In this document: one piece after another, positions 8,601 through 15,649 of the stretch
Layout of the letters: each line of letters opens with the position of its first letter
How positions within the stretch are numbered: the first letter of the stretch is position 1
Assembly (NCBI GenBank): GCA_002687025.1
Contig: NYZG01000048.1
Location: 7,951 to 23,780 of the forward strand
Direction of reading: 5' to 3'
From: Candidatus Poribacteria bacterium
GTDB lineage: Bacteria; Poribacteria; WGA-4E; GCA-2687025
Length of the DNA stretch: 15,830 nucleotides
The notes under the pieces: model-generated
The model's database searches: none
Seen by the model: only the letters and a program-made list of their open reading frames with translations
Told to the model about the DNA's origin: nothing
Made by a program: the position numbers and the translations under genes

Positions 8601-9976
8601 GACTCGCCCTCCGGACCAACGCCCTCTCGGGCGGGCTCCTGACGACGGACGACGACCTGCTGTATGCGGGTGCCGCTCATGGTCGTCACCTCGAACGCGA
8701 AGCCGTGCTCGTCGTCGGTGGTCTCCCCGACGGCTGGAAGTCGGCCGAACAGCGTGTACACATACCCGCCCAGCGTGTCGCCGCTCTCCGCGTCGAACGT
8801 CACGCGCAGCAGACGGCCCGCCGTTTTCAGGCTGGTCTTTGCCGGGAAGCTGACGCCATCGCGCGTAAGCGCGTCGAGGTCGAGCTCGCTGCCCAGCTCC
8901 GGCTCGGCCTGTTCGTCGTACTCGTCCATTATCTCGCCGACGATCTCCTCGACGATGTCCTCGAGAGTGACGACGCCCGCGGTGCCGCCGTATTCGTCCA
9001 GCAGAAGGGCCATCTGCGTGCCCGCGTTTGAGAAGTCCAGCAGCACCGCGTCCAGCCGCTTCGTTTCCGGCAGGAACAGCGGCGGACGAATCAGCGTGCC
9101 CTGGTCGGTCGTGGCAGTCTCACCCGAGATGAGCGACTCGAGAGTGGCCTCGGCGATGTCCGAGCCGTACCACAGTGGGTAGTCCTTCACGTGGAAGATG
9201 CCGACGACGTTGTCCATGCGGCCTTCGTAGACCGGCAGCCGTGAATGCCCAACACTCTCCGCGAGCGCAAGCACATCTCGGACACGTTCGTCGGTCTCCA
9301 CGCAGACCATCTCTGTCCGCGGGACCATGACGTCCTTGGCCATCAGCTCGCGCAACTCGAAGATGCGGTGGATCAGCTCCCGCTCGCCCTCCTCGATAGT
9401 GCCCGACGCCTCGCCAGTGCTGACGACTTCGCGGATCTCCTCCTCGGTGACGGCGTCCGCGTCGTCGGCGGATGACCCCAGCGCGCGCGCAACGAGGTCC
9501 ACGACTAGACGCATCACGCGTCGGATGGGCGTGAGCGCGAACGCCGTCCCGGCGAGCGGCACCGCGATAAGCCGCGAGACCGTCTCGGCGTTTCTGATCG
9601 CGTACGTCTTCGGCGCAATCTCGCCGAAGATGAGCAGCACGACCGTCGTCACGACCATGGAGAGCGAAAGCGTGACTCCGCTGCTCCACGGCGCGTATGC
9701 TCCTGCCGCGAGTGCGATCGACGTCATCAGCGTGACGAAGGCGGTGTTGACGAAGATGTTGCCGAGAAGCGACGTGATGAGCAGTCGATTCGGGTTGTCG
9801 ACGAACCGCACGATCGTCCGGTTGACGCGCGTGTTCTCCTCGCGCAGGCGTTGTACTTGCACCTTCGTGAGCGAGAAGACGGCCGTCTCCGCGCTCGAGA
9901 AGAACCCGGAGAGCACCAGGAGCGCTCCGACGGGAATCAGGCCGAGGACTATGCTTGAACTCGCGGGGTCATCCAT
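8597..9976 (-). CDS. CNNM/CBS-domain membrane protein (CorC/HlyC family), first of a tandem pair
   Basis: This 459-residue protein has the same architecture as the next gene. A CNNM membrane domain spans about 5-185, with hydrophobic segments near 9-29, 65-92 and 100-120. It carries SGFFSSAET (23-31) and the conserved GEIAPK (118-123). Two CBS domains span about 214-345 (KDVMVPRTEM at 214-223, SRLPVYEG at 245-252, DEYGGTAGVVTLEDIVEEI at 327-345). The CorC/HlyC C-terminal domain lies at about 365-445. The family senses Mg-ATP through the CBS pair and moves divalent cations. The ATG start at 9974-9976 is the first in-frame start before the first membrane segment; the ribosome site is poor. It lies 37 bases downstream of the MazG-like gene and overlaps the second CNNM gene by 4 bases, so the two are probably translated together and may form a heteromer (inference). 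Confidence 0.94.
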   Translation of the reverse strand: MDDPASSSIVLGLIPVGALLVLSGFFSSAETAVFSLTKVQVQRLREENTRVNRTIVRFVDNPNRLLITSLLGNIFVNTAFVTLMTSIALAAGAYAPWSSGVTLSLSMVVTTVVLLIFGEIAPKTYAIRNAETVSRLIAVPLAGTAFALTPIRRVMRLVVDLVARALGSSADDADAVTEEEIREVVSTGEASGTIEEGERELIHRIFELRELMAKDVMVPRTEMVCVETDERVRDVLALAESVGHSRLPVYEGRMDNVVGIFHVKDYPLWYGSDIAEATLESLISGETATTDQGTLIRPPLFLPETKRLDAVLLDFSNAGTQMALLLDEYGGTAGVVTLEDIVEEIVGEIMDEYDEQAEPELGSELDLDALTRDGVSFPAKTSLKTAGRLLRVTFDAESGDTLGGYVYTLFGRLPAVGETTDDEHGFAFEVTTMSGTRIQQVVVRRQEPAREGVGPEGES

Positions 9977-10013
9977 ATATAGGCTCGCTCACGCCAGGGG
10001 GTGTCGTGGGAGT

Positions 10014-10364
10014 CTATGTGCTCGGCGCGGCATCGCGTAGCTTCGGGTTGGACTGGTGCCGTTCACGATCGCGTTCCGTGCGTCGCTCCATCTTGGCGAG
10101 GAAGGCGCTCTCAAGGTCGACCCCGGTTTGGTTGGCAAGGCACAGCAGGACGAACAGGACATCCGCCATCTCCTCGCCCAGGTCGGCCGATTCGTCGGAC
10201 GGCTTGTTGCTCTGGTCGCCGTATCGCCGGGCCATGACCCGCGCGACTTCGCCGACCTCCTCCATGAGGATCGCGGTGTTCGTAAGCTCCGAGAAATACC
10301 GCACCCCTATCGTTTGCACCCAGTCGTCGACCAGGGCCTGCGCGTCGGTGAGAGAGAGCGTCAT
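10014..10364 (-). CDS. MazG-like nucleotide pyrophosphohydrolase
   Basis: This all-alpha NTP pyrophosphohydrolase of the small MazG/YpjD type has 116 residues, close to the usual 110 or so for single-domain members. Such enzymes hydrolyse (d)NTPs, often non-canonical ones, to monophosphate and pyrophosphate. The metal-binding pattern is intact: EEVGE at 35-39 and EEMAD at 64-68, followed by a VLFVLLCLANQTG helix (69-81) and a basic tail with RDRERHQ. The ATG at 10362-10364 is preferred because it begins at the family N-terminus; an in-frame GTG at 10385 would add seven residues and cannot be excluded. It is the first gene of the minus-strand operon, about 50 bases downstream of a good promoter. 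Its exact substrate is unknown. Confidence 0.92.
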   Translation of the reverse strand: MTLSLTDAQALVDDWVQTIGVRYFSELTNTAILMEEVGEVARVMARRYGDQSNKPSDESADLGEEMADVLFVLLCLANQTGVDLESAFLAKMERRTERDRERHQSNPKLRDAAPST

Positions 10365-10414
10365 CCGCCGATCCCGTGGCGTCACGTCGATTCCGCACGC
10401 GCCGACCCACAGCC

Positions 10415-10443
10415 ATTATCACATACGGCATGCGGCCCGACAA
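10415..10443 (-). promoter_or_regulatory. Predicted sigma-70 promoter with extended -10, upstream of the MazG-like operon
   Basis: On the minus strand TTGTCG (10443-10438) is followed by a 17-base spacer and GATAAT (10420-10415). A TG one base before the -10 gives the extended form TGTGATAAT. The -10 matches five of six consensus bases and the -35 four of six, in unusually AT-rich sequence for this window. Transcription would begin near 10408, leaving a leader of roughly 45 bases to the ATG at 10364. Because all nine genes below it are closely spaced on the same strand, this is the best candidate for the operon promoter. Confidence 0.6.
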
Positions 10444-10590
10444 GCCTCGTCCGTGCCCGTCGTGCCCGTCTCTCGGGATGGGCCCCGGTCGGATGCGCTG
10501 GCGATGGCACAGAAGCACTTGGCCGCCCCTGACACCGTCCGTGCGGGCAGGGCGGCGAACCCTCGCCGACATCCCCACGCTTGCGGTCGA

Positions 10591-10752
10591 CTAGCGCGGC
10601 TGCCCCATCCGCTGTCGCATGAGCGGGCCGTCGGGAACTAGTTGCGCCGCGTTCTCCAAGACGGAGGCCGCTTCCTCGGGATTGCCGGCATCGCGGTATT
10701 GCCCCGCCAGTCCCACGCAACACCTTGCCATCAGGAACGACGACTCCTGCGC
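10591..10752 (-). pseudogene. C-terminal remnant of a TPR protein
   Basis: A short minus-strand frame of 53 residues lies between an in-frame TAA at 10753-10755 and a TAG at 10591-10593. It contains one clear tetratricopeptide repeat: GLAGQYRDAGNPEEAASVLE, then NAAQLVPDG, followed by a short tail. The spacing of small and hydrophobic residues (G, Y, G, A, A, P) fits the TPR consensus. TPR proteins normally carry several repeats; upstream of the TAA I find no further repeat in any minus frame. The best reading is the 3' end of a larger gene whose front has been lost or has decayed. An ATG at 10729-10731 could start a 46-residue peptide, but no ribosome site supports it. The repeat is fairly sure; the status as a remnant is inference. 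Confidence 0.45.
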
Positions 10753-11126
10753 TTAGTCGCCGAAGTCCTCCGCACCCCGACACGTCGGCCCGGCGATGCC
10801 CTCAGACTGGCCGGTGATCGCGCGGCAATCCTTCAGGGAGCTTCTGTATGGGAAATGTCTGGGAAGGCCCGGCCGGAACCGAAGGTCGCAATCAGTGCGA
10901 ATGACGCGGCCGCGGCCTGGTCGGCTGCCGTGACTGCTGGCCTTGGTGTCTCTGGCGTTCCCCTTCGCCTCGACGGTTGGGGAGGTCGCCGCCACGCGGC
11001 CATGGGGACGGCAGGAACCCGGTGGGGCATCACCGATGCCTACGTCGCGGCGTGCTCCCAAATCGCCTGGCCGCCATGACCCGGTAGATCCGGGCCGCGC
11101 GTGGCACGTGACCGAAGTGGCCCGCC
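10753..11126. other. Region with no recognisable gene
   Basis: No convincing protein, RNA gene or repeat is visible here. Several frames are open on both strands (one on minus runs from 11157 to 10753), but the translations are rich in Arg, Ser and Pro, have no recognisable motif, and read as GC-rich noise. It may be the decayed front of the TPR gene on its left. Confidence 0.4.
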
Positions 11127-11387
11127 GTGCGTGCGCGTATGCCAATGACAGGCGCACGTACGGATGAAGCCGCCGTCGCGGCGTACACCCGCCTCGAAGC
11201 GGCGGCGTCGAATCTCATGGACTACGACCTGGCGAAGGACGAACGCGCCGAGGTGTTGGAGGCGGAATGGCAGCATCACTCGCACAACCTGACGTTGCCG
11301 CCCCACGAGCGTACGGAGTTCCCCAACGCAGAGCGGTTGGGTAAGCTCAGGTTTGGGGCGGACGACCTGCCGGATGCCACGGACTGA
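11127..11387 (+). CDS. Short orphan protein, unknown function, possibly a gene fragment
   Basis: An 86-codon plus-strand frame begins with GTG at 11127, with alternative in-frame ATGs at 11139 and 11145; a TGA at 11109-11111 blocks extension. From about residue 9 the translation looks like a real soluble protein: balanced acidic and basic residues, a predicted helix AAYTRLEAAASNLMDYDL, then DERAEVLEAEW, and an ending GADDLPDATD. Third codon positions are mostly G or C, as in the genuine genes. I do not recognise the family. No ribosome site supports any of the starts, so this could equally be the C-terminal piece of a broken gene. Both flanks are degenerate sequence. Confidence 0.4.
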   Translation: MRARMPMTGARTDEAAVAAYTRLEAAASNLMDYDLAKDERAEVLEAEWQHHSHNLTLPPHERTEFPNAERLGKLRFGADDLPDATD

Positions 11388-11500
11388 GTACGGAACCGTT
11401 GCGCCCCACGAAGCGACGCAGCCGCCGCCGGCCACAACCCGGAACGAACGGGCGTGCCAGCGAATCGCCGCCGTGGATGCTGCGGCTCGCGGTGTCGATC

Positions 11501-12144
11501 CTACGCGCTGATGACGATGGCCTGGTCGTCGTCGGCTGTGAGGGTGACGACACCGTCGTCCACCGGCACGCACCCCCGGCCTGCCAGACCGTCTAGGGCG
11601 ATACGCGACAGCTTCACCTGCGTGACATCCACCCAGTGAGTTGGGACGCGCATTCTCCTGCCGGTAAACCCCGCGCGGTTGTACGCGACGATCGTCCTGT
11701 CCCGCCAGAGCGTCGGACATACGACCTCGTCGTCGGTGATTGGCGCCGTGCCGGCTTTGGCCGCGTCCGCATTGCGCCGGTAGCGCCAGGGCGCCACCTG
11801 CAAGCAGAACTGCTCGATCAGTCCGGGAGGGCCTCTGGATCGCGCATGATCTCCGGTTCCGGGTGCATCGGCGTGTGGGCGCACAGCGCCGCGGGCAAGG
11901 CCGTTAAATCGTCCGGCTTGTCCCGCCACTCCTCCCGGGCATGGTTCCTCTCGTCGAGATGCCACGCCATGGGCTGCAGCCCGAGGAACGGGTCATCGCG
12001 TAGCCAGTACTTCCCGCCTTCGCTGGTGACGTCGATGCCCTGGTCGCGCCGGTAGCGGAGTATCCTGCGTTGCGCGGCCGTCTCGTCCTCGGCGTCCAGG
12101 CTCAGATGTGGACTGATCGGCTCGCCGGGCCCAGATGGGCGCAT
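11501..12144 (-). pseudogene. Frameshifted, 5'-truncated glycoside-hydrolase-like C-terminal remnant
   Basis: Two minus-strand frames form one interrupted protein. The upstream part (12144 to 11818) contains RYRRDQGIDVTSEGG, GLQPMAWHLDERNH and ends DPEALPD at a TGA. The downstream part (from about 11821 to 11501) carries on in another frame with LIEQFCLQVAPWRYRRN, then DDEVVCPTLWRD, IVAYNRAG, DGVVTL and QAIVIS. Adding one C at about 11820 (GAC CTG ATC) joins them smoothly. The order of a TIM-barrel end with GIDVTSE, a CPxLW strand and a closing beta-sandwich is reminiscent of GH101-like (endo-alpha-N-acetylgalactosaminidase-type) hydrolases; that assignment is from memory and tentative. Intact relatives would be several hundred residues longer. 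The frame stays open upstream of 12144, but the catalytic front is missing because the oxidoreductase gene begins at 12300. A sequencing error could cause the frameshift, but not the missing front. Confidence 0.6.
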
Positions 12145-12218
12145 GGAGTGGAAGGCGCCGCGGCGTCCATCAACGAGGAATGCCTCAGCGCAGGCTCGCG
12201 GCAGGTCGTCGCCCGCTG

Positions 12219-12247
12219 TTGGTCTCCGCGCCGACGGCGGATATGAT
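12219..12247 (+). promoter_or_regulatory. Possible promoter for the oxidoreductase gene
   Basis: TTGGTC (12219-12224) and TATGAT (12242-12247) are separated by 17 bases. The -10 matches five of six consensus bases, the -35 only its first three. A transcript would begin near 12254, about 45 bases before the GTG start. The placement is reasonable but the evidence is motif-only. Confidence 0.35.
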
Positions 12248-12299
12248 GGCGCGCTGACCGGCAGCGGTGGCGGCGAACGCGCGAACCAGGAGACCGGAT

Positions 12300-13376
12300 G
12301 TGGCTAAGAAGGTTCGGATAGGCTTCGTCGGCGCGGGTTACATGGGGCAGAACGCGCATATCGCTAACTACGCCAGGATCGACGACTGCGAACTCGTAGC
12401 GCTGGCCGAGGGGCGTCCCGACACCGCGCGCGCCGTCGCGGACAGGTACGGCATCGAGGCCGTCTACTCTACGCACCACGACATGCTGGCGGACGCGGAC
12501 ATGGACGGGGTGGTGGGCATCATGGGCTTCCACCTGCTTGTCTCCGTCGTCGAGGACACGCTGAACGCGGGCGTGCCGATCATCACCGAGAAGCCGATGT
12601 GCATACGTCCCGACAACGGTCGGAGGCTGGCCGCGCTCGCGGCGGAGAAGGACGTCCTCTATCAGGTCGGCTACATGAAGCGCCACGACCTCGGCTCGCG
12701 GTACGTGCGGGACACGGTGGCGAAGTGGAAGGAATCGGGCGAGTGTGGCGCGCTCAGCTACATGCGGGTGACGATGCCGCCGGGCGACTGGACGATGGAG
12801 CACGAGCCGCCCATCAGTCGGGGCGACGCGGCGCCGTCGTATGAAGGCCAGTCGGCCGAATCCCCGCCGGATTGGATGTCCGAGGAGCAGGGACAGGCGT
12901 ATGTGAGCTTCGTCAACTTCTACATCCACCAGGTAAACCTGATTCGCTTCCTCATCGGCGAGGATTACCGCGTTACGTACGCCGATCCGCGCGGACGGAC
13001 GATGACGGCCATCTCCGACAGCGGCGTGGTGATCCTCCTTGAGATGGCGGGATACGGCCTCCAGCATCGGTGGGAGGAGTCGTACCGGCTGCAGTTCGAC
13101 GGCGCGCGAATCGACCTGGACATACCGTCGCCGATGGCGCGGCAGCGGGCCGGTGAGGTGACCGTGTATCGACAGTCCGGCTTCGATGGCTCCGCGGCGC
13201 CGCAGGAGATGCGGCCGTACTTGCCGCAGCGCTGGCCGTTCGAAGAGCAGGCGCGCGCGTTCGTCGCGTCGCTGAAAGACGGCGCCCCCAACGTGGCGCC
13301 GGGCCACGACGCGGTGCGCGACCTCGAGATCAGCGAGGAATACATCCGCGCGGTGGAGAGCTCTCGATCCGCGTAG
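12300..13376 (+). CDS. Gfo/Idh/MocA-family NAD(P)-dependent oxidoreductase
   Basis: This 358-residue cytoplasmic dehydrogenase belongs to the glucose-fructose oxidoreductase/inositol dehydrogenase family, which oxidises or reduces sugars and cyclitols. The N-terminal Rossmann fold has GFVGAGYMG at 8-16. The family EKP motif is TEKPM at 96-100, with Lys98 the usual catalytic lysine, followed by VGYMKRHD (123-130). The substrate-domain signature is YIHQVNLIRFLIGE (208-221), where His210 is the likely catalytic histidine. The GTG start at 12300-12302 has AGGAGA eight bases before it and places the Rossmann motif at the N-terminus; an upstream in-frame GTG at 12267 would add an arginine-rich leader without support. 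The next gene starts 57 bases downstream on the same strand, so the two are probably an operon. The substrate cannot be read from sequence. Confidence 0.93.
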   Translation: MAKKVRIGFVGAGYMGQNAHIANYARIDDCELVALAEGRPDTARAVADRYGIEAVYSTHHDMLADADMDGVVGIMGFHLLVSVVEDTLNAGVPIITEKPMCIRPDNGRRLAALAAEKDVLYQVGYMKRHDLGSRYVRDTVAKWKESGECGALSYMRVTMPPGDWTMEHEPPISRGDAAPSYEGQSAESPPDWMSEEQGQAYVSFVNFYIHQVNLIRFLIGEDYRVTYADPRGRTMTAISDSGVVILLEMAGYGLQHRWEESYRLQFDGARIDLDIPSPMARQRAGEVTVYRQSGFDGSAAPQEMRPYLPQRWPFEEQARAFVASLKDGAPNVAPGHDAVRDLEISEEYIRAVESSRSA

Positions 13377-13433
13377 ATATGGCGACCTGGACGACGACCA
13401 CGGCCGGAACCCGCGACGGGAGGAAGGAACACC

Positions 13434-14549
13434 ATGGCCGAGATCATAGGCATCCGGCGCGACGAGACGAACGTGTTCAGGACCGGAATCGGCGACAACT
13501 GGCACATGACATGGGCGAACGACGGCAGACAGTACGTCGCTCTATGTGATGGGGTCGGCTGGCCGGAGCTGTCGGGGAACGGCGACGCGCAGTACAACAC
13601 GAGGGTGTACACGATCGAAGGCGACCCACCGAACCACACGTTCGGCCATCTGCCCGGGTTCCCGGACCTGTTCGTGGAACAGCGCCCGAACGTGAACCGG
13701 TACTACGGCTTCGGGATCCTCGCGCTCGACGGCAGCATCTACCACTTCCTGAGCACGCCGAATCGTCCCTTCGCCGATCCCGAGCCGCGGTTCGTAGGCG
13801 CCAAGCTGATCTACTCGCCCGACAACGGCGAGAGCTGGCGTAATCAGGACGGCTCGCCGCTGACGTGGGAGCCGTGGGAAGAACGCAGCAAGGACAACAT
13901 GGCGTTCTTCTACGAGCCGGGCGATGCGTTCTCGCTGCTGACGATGCTCCAGATGGGCAGGAACTACGAGCACAACACGGACGGCTACGCGTACGGCTAC
14001 GCCCCCAACGGGAACGTCGAGGGCGCCATGAATCAGCTCGTGATGTTCCGCGTCCCGACGGGCGAGATCCTCGACGTATCGGCGTACGAGTACTTCGTCG
14101 CGCACGGCCCGTCAGACTCGGCCGAGTGGAGCCGTGACATCGAGGCGCGAGGCATCGTCCACACGTTCCCGCCCGGGTGGGTAAACACGAAGATCCACCC
14201 ATACTCCTGGCACCCGAGCGTTGTCTACAACGCGCCGCTGGGGCTCTACATGATGCTCAACTGGGGCATGGGGTGCGCGGAGGACGGCGCCTGGTTCGGG
14301 AAGCCGAGTTACTTCGGCCTGTGGACGGCGCCCCAGCCGTGGGGGCCGTGGACACAGGCCGTCGAGGATGCCGCGTGGACGCCCGGGAACGACTCCGCCG
14401 CGTGCGCCTACCAGCCGCAGATATCACCCGCGTGGATCGCCGAGGACGGGAGTTCGTTCTGGATGGTCCACACCGACTTCCGGCCCGCCACCGACGAGCG
14501 CACCTTTTACAGCTTCAACTGTCAGCGGGTGGAAATCCTGACGGACTGA
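13434..14549 (+). CDS. DUF4185-like predicted beta-propeller protein, possibly glycan-related
   Basis: This 371-residue protein has no signal peptide. The sequence is rich in Trp, Tyr, Gly and Asp with repeated short strand-turn-strand units: GDNWHMTWANDGRQYVALCDG (20-40), YGFGILALDGSIYHFLS, GAKLIYSPDNGESW, a TMLQMGRNYEHNTDGYAYGY block, YSWHPSVVYN with LGLYMMLNWG, and FGLWTAPQPWGPW. The SPDNGESW unit resembles an Asp-box, as in sialidase-like propellers. The pattern matches what I recall as DUF4185-type proteins, which are predicted five-bladed propellers related to GH43/sialidase folds; no enzyme activity is established to my knowledge. The ATG is preceded by a very strong ribosome site, GGGAGGAAGG at 13418-13427. 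It follows the oxidoreductase by 57 bases, which suggests a sugar-related task (inference). Confidence 0.75.
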   Translation: MAEIIGIRRDETNVFRTGIGDNWHMTWANDGRQYVALCDGVGWPELSGNGDAQYNTRVYTIEGDPPNHTFGHLPGFPDLFVEQRPNVNRYYGFGILALDGSIYHFLSTPNRPFADPEPRFVGAKLIYSPDNGESWRNQDGSPLTWEPWEERSKDNMAFFYEPGDAFSLLTMLQMGRNYEHNTDGYAYGYAPNGNVEGAMNQLVMFRVPTGEILDVSAYEYFVAHGPSDSAEWSRDIEARGIVHTFPPGWVNTKIHPYSWHPSVVYNAPLGLYMMLNWGMGCAEDGAWFGKPSYFGLWTAPQPWGPWTQAVEDAAWTPGNDSAACAYQPQISPAWIAEDGSSFWMVHTDFRPATDERTFYSFNCQRVEILTD

Positions 14550-14668
14550 CGCTCGTCGTCGACCAACGGCCGGCGCCGAGGGCAGCAAACGGCCGGCAGC
14601 AGGCTACTCGCTCTCGCGTCATTCGCTCTGTCGGTGTTGTCGGCGGCTGGGCTACTGACGGCGTGCGC

Positions 14669-15505
14669 TCAGTCTGCCGCCTTCATGGCGCCCCAGACAG
14701 AGGCCAGCTTGCCTCCCGGGGCCACTGCGGCGACTCCGAGGTAGTAGTTCAGTATGTACTCGCCCATGACGGCGCCCCACGAGATGTCAGGCGACGGTAT
14801 GTCCAGAACATAGGCCTGGACGAAGATCCCGAGCCTCCCGCCTGTCTCCGTGTTGAGTATCACCCCAGGATCCACTCGCGGGTCCTCTTCCGTGTTCTCC
14901 GCGAGGGCGATCTCCAGTTCCCACGGAGTAGCTACGTAGTCCTCGGTGTGGAACGGGTAGGACGTGCCGAACTCCTCGATGCTTGGAGCATACTCGAGCC
15001 CGTCGGCCGTGGGCGCCATGACGACAGGATCGGGAAGCCAGTTGTCCCCTCGCCCCTGCCAGACAAAAGCCGCGGGGACGTCGATGATGTCTTGTAGCGC
15101 CCCGGTCTCATTGGCCTCCTGCTTGCCTTCGATCGAGTAGAACGTGTACTCCCCTGTGTTGATGATGGTGTTGCCTGCATCCAGGAACTCCTCGGCGAGA
15201 GAACCCTCGGCTTCCCCCGCGTAGAGCGTGGTAGGCAGCAGACCCGTCAGGATGAGCATGTGCAGCTCGCCTCCCGCGTGCTCCTCGACCCAAGCGGCGA
15301 CCGCATCGACCTCGCCCGCTGCGAAGGCCTCGAAGGAGATGACCCCTTGCAGTTGGTCTGTAAGCGCGGTCAGTTCCTGGTCGGCCCGAGCCTGCGGCCA
15401 GGGGTGCGCCTCGGTGTAGATGGCCACCTCGAAGTTTGCCGCGAATGCCTGGGCCGTCACGAGCCCCGCAATCAGGATAATGCCGGTGCGTCTCACGTGG
15501 GGCAT
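14669..15505 (-). CDS. Secreted protein of unknown function, possible ThuA-like fold
   Basis: This 278-residue protein has a clear signal peptide (MPHVRRTG, hydrophobic core IILIAGLV, likely cleavage after AFA at about residue 22). The mature part alternates strands and helices: FEVAIYTE, a helix with QLQGVISFEAF, then MLILTGLLPTTLY, SLAEEFLDAGNTIINTGEYTFYS, and later VILNTETGGRLGIFVQAYV. This resembles a ThuA or glutamine-amidotransferase-like Rossmann domain in which a ligand pocket is formed by the TG and NTGEY turns; I cannot name the family with confidence. The frame is open further upstream, but the ATG at 15503-15505 has a strong GGGAGGG ribosome site about 6 bases before it and starts the signal peptide. 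It converges on the propeller gene with a 119-base gap in which I see no good terminator. Confidence 0.8.
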   Translation of the reverse strand: MPHVRRTGIILIAGLVTAQAFAANFEVAIYTEAHPWPQARADQELTALTDQLQGVISFEAFAAGEVDAVAAWVEEHAGGELHMLILTGLLPTTLYAGEAEGSLAEEFLDAGNTIINTGEYTFYSIEGKQEANETGALQDIIDVPAAFVWQGRGDNWLPDPVVMAPTADGLEYAPSIEEFGTSYPFHTEDYVATPWELEIALAENTEEDPRVDPGVILNTETGGRLGIFVQAYVLDIPSPDISWGAVMGEYILNYYLGVAAVAPGGKLASVWGAMKAAD

Positions 15506-15549
15506 TGCGGGCCCTCCCTGACCTTGTGATATCGCCGTCGCTTCAGCAG

Positions 15550-15579
15550 ATCGTAGCTCTGACGACGCGCGGCCGACAA
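15550..15579 (-). promoter_or_regulatory. Weak candidate promoter for the secreted-protein gene
   Basis: TTGTCG (15579-15574), an 18-base spacer and TACGAT (15555-15550) on the minus strand would start transcription near 15543, about 38 bases before the ATG. The -35 hexamer is identical to that of the MazG-operon promoter, but the -10 matches only four of six bases. Confidence 0.22.
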
Positions 15580-15649
15580 CAGCCCTGCAACGGTGTGGGC
15601 TTGTGGCGGCGTTCCGGTCCGGCGCACGCGCCCCCACTCTTGGTCGCGG

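Noticed and set aside
10642..11079. 145-codon plus-strand open frame
   Set aside because: Composition is not protein-like, there is no ribosome site, and its left part lies antisense to a clear TPR unit.
10386..12299. Searched for CRISPR repeats, tRNA genes and insertion-sequence ends in the gene-poor region
   Set aside because: No regularly spaced repeats, no cloverleaf-like sequence and no transposase or terminal inverted repeats were seen by eye.
12102..13505. 467-codon minus-strand open frame opposite the oxidoreductase gene
   Set aside because: The translation is rich in Arg, His and Val and has no motif; it mirrors a well-supported gene in GC-rich DNA.
14565..14597. Repeated AACGGCCGGC (14565-14574 and 14588-14597) between convergent genes as a possible terminator
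   Set aside because: It could pair only as a six-base stem with a long loop and has no T-run; more likely chance in GC-rich sequence.
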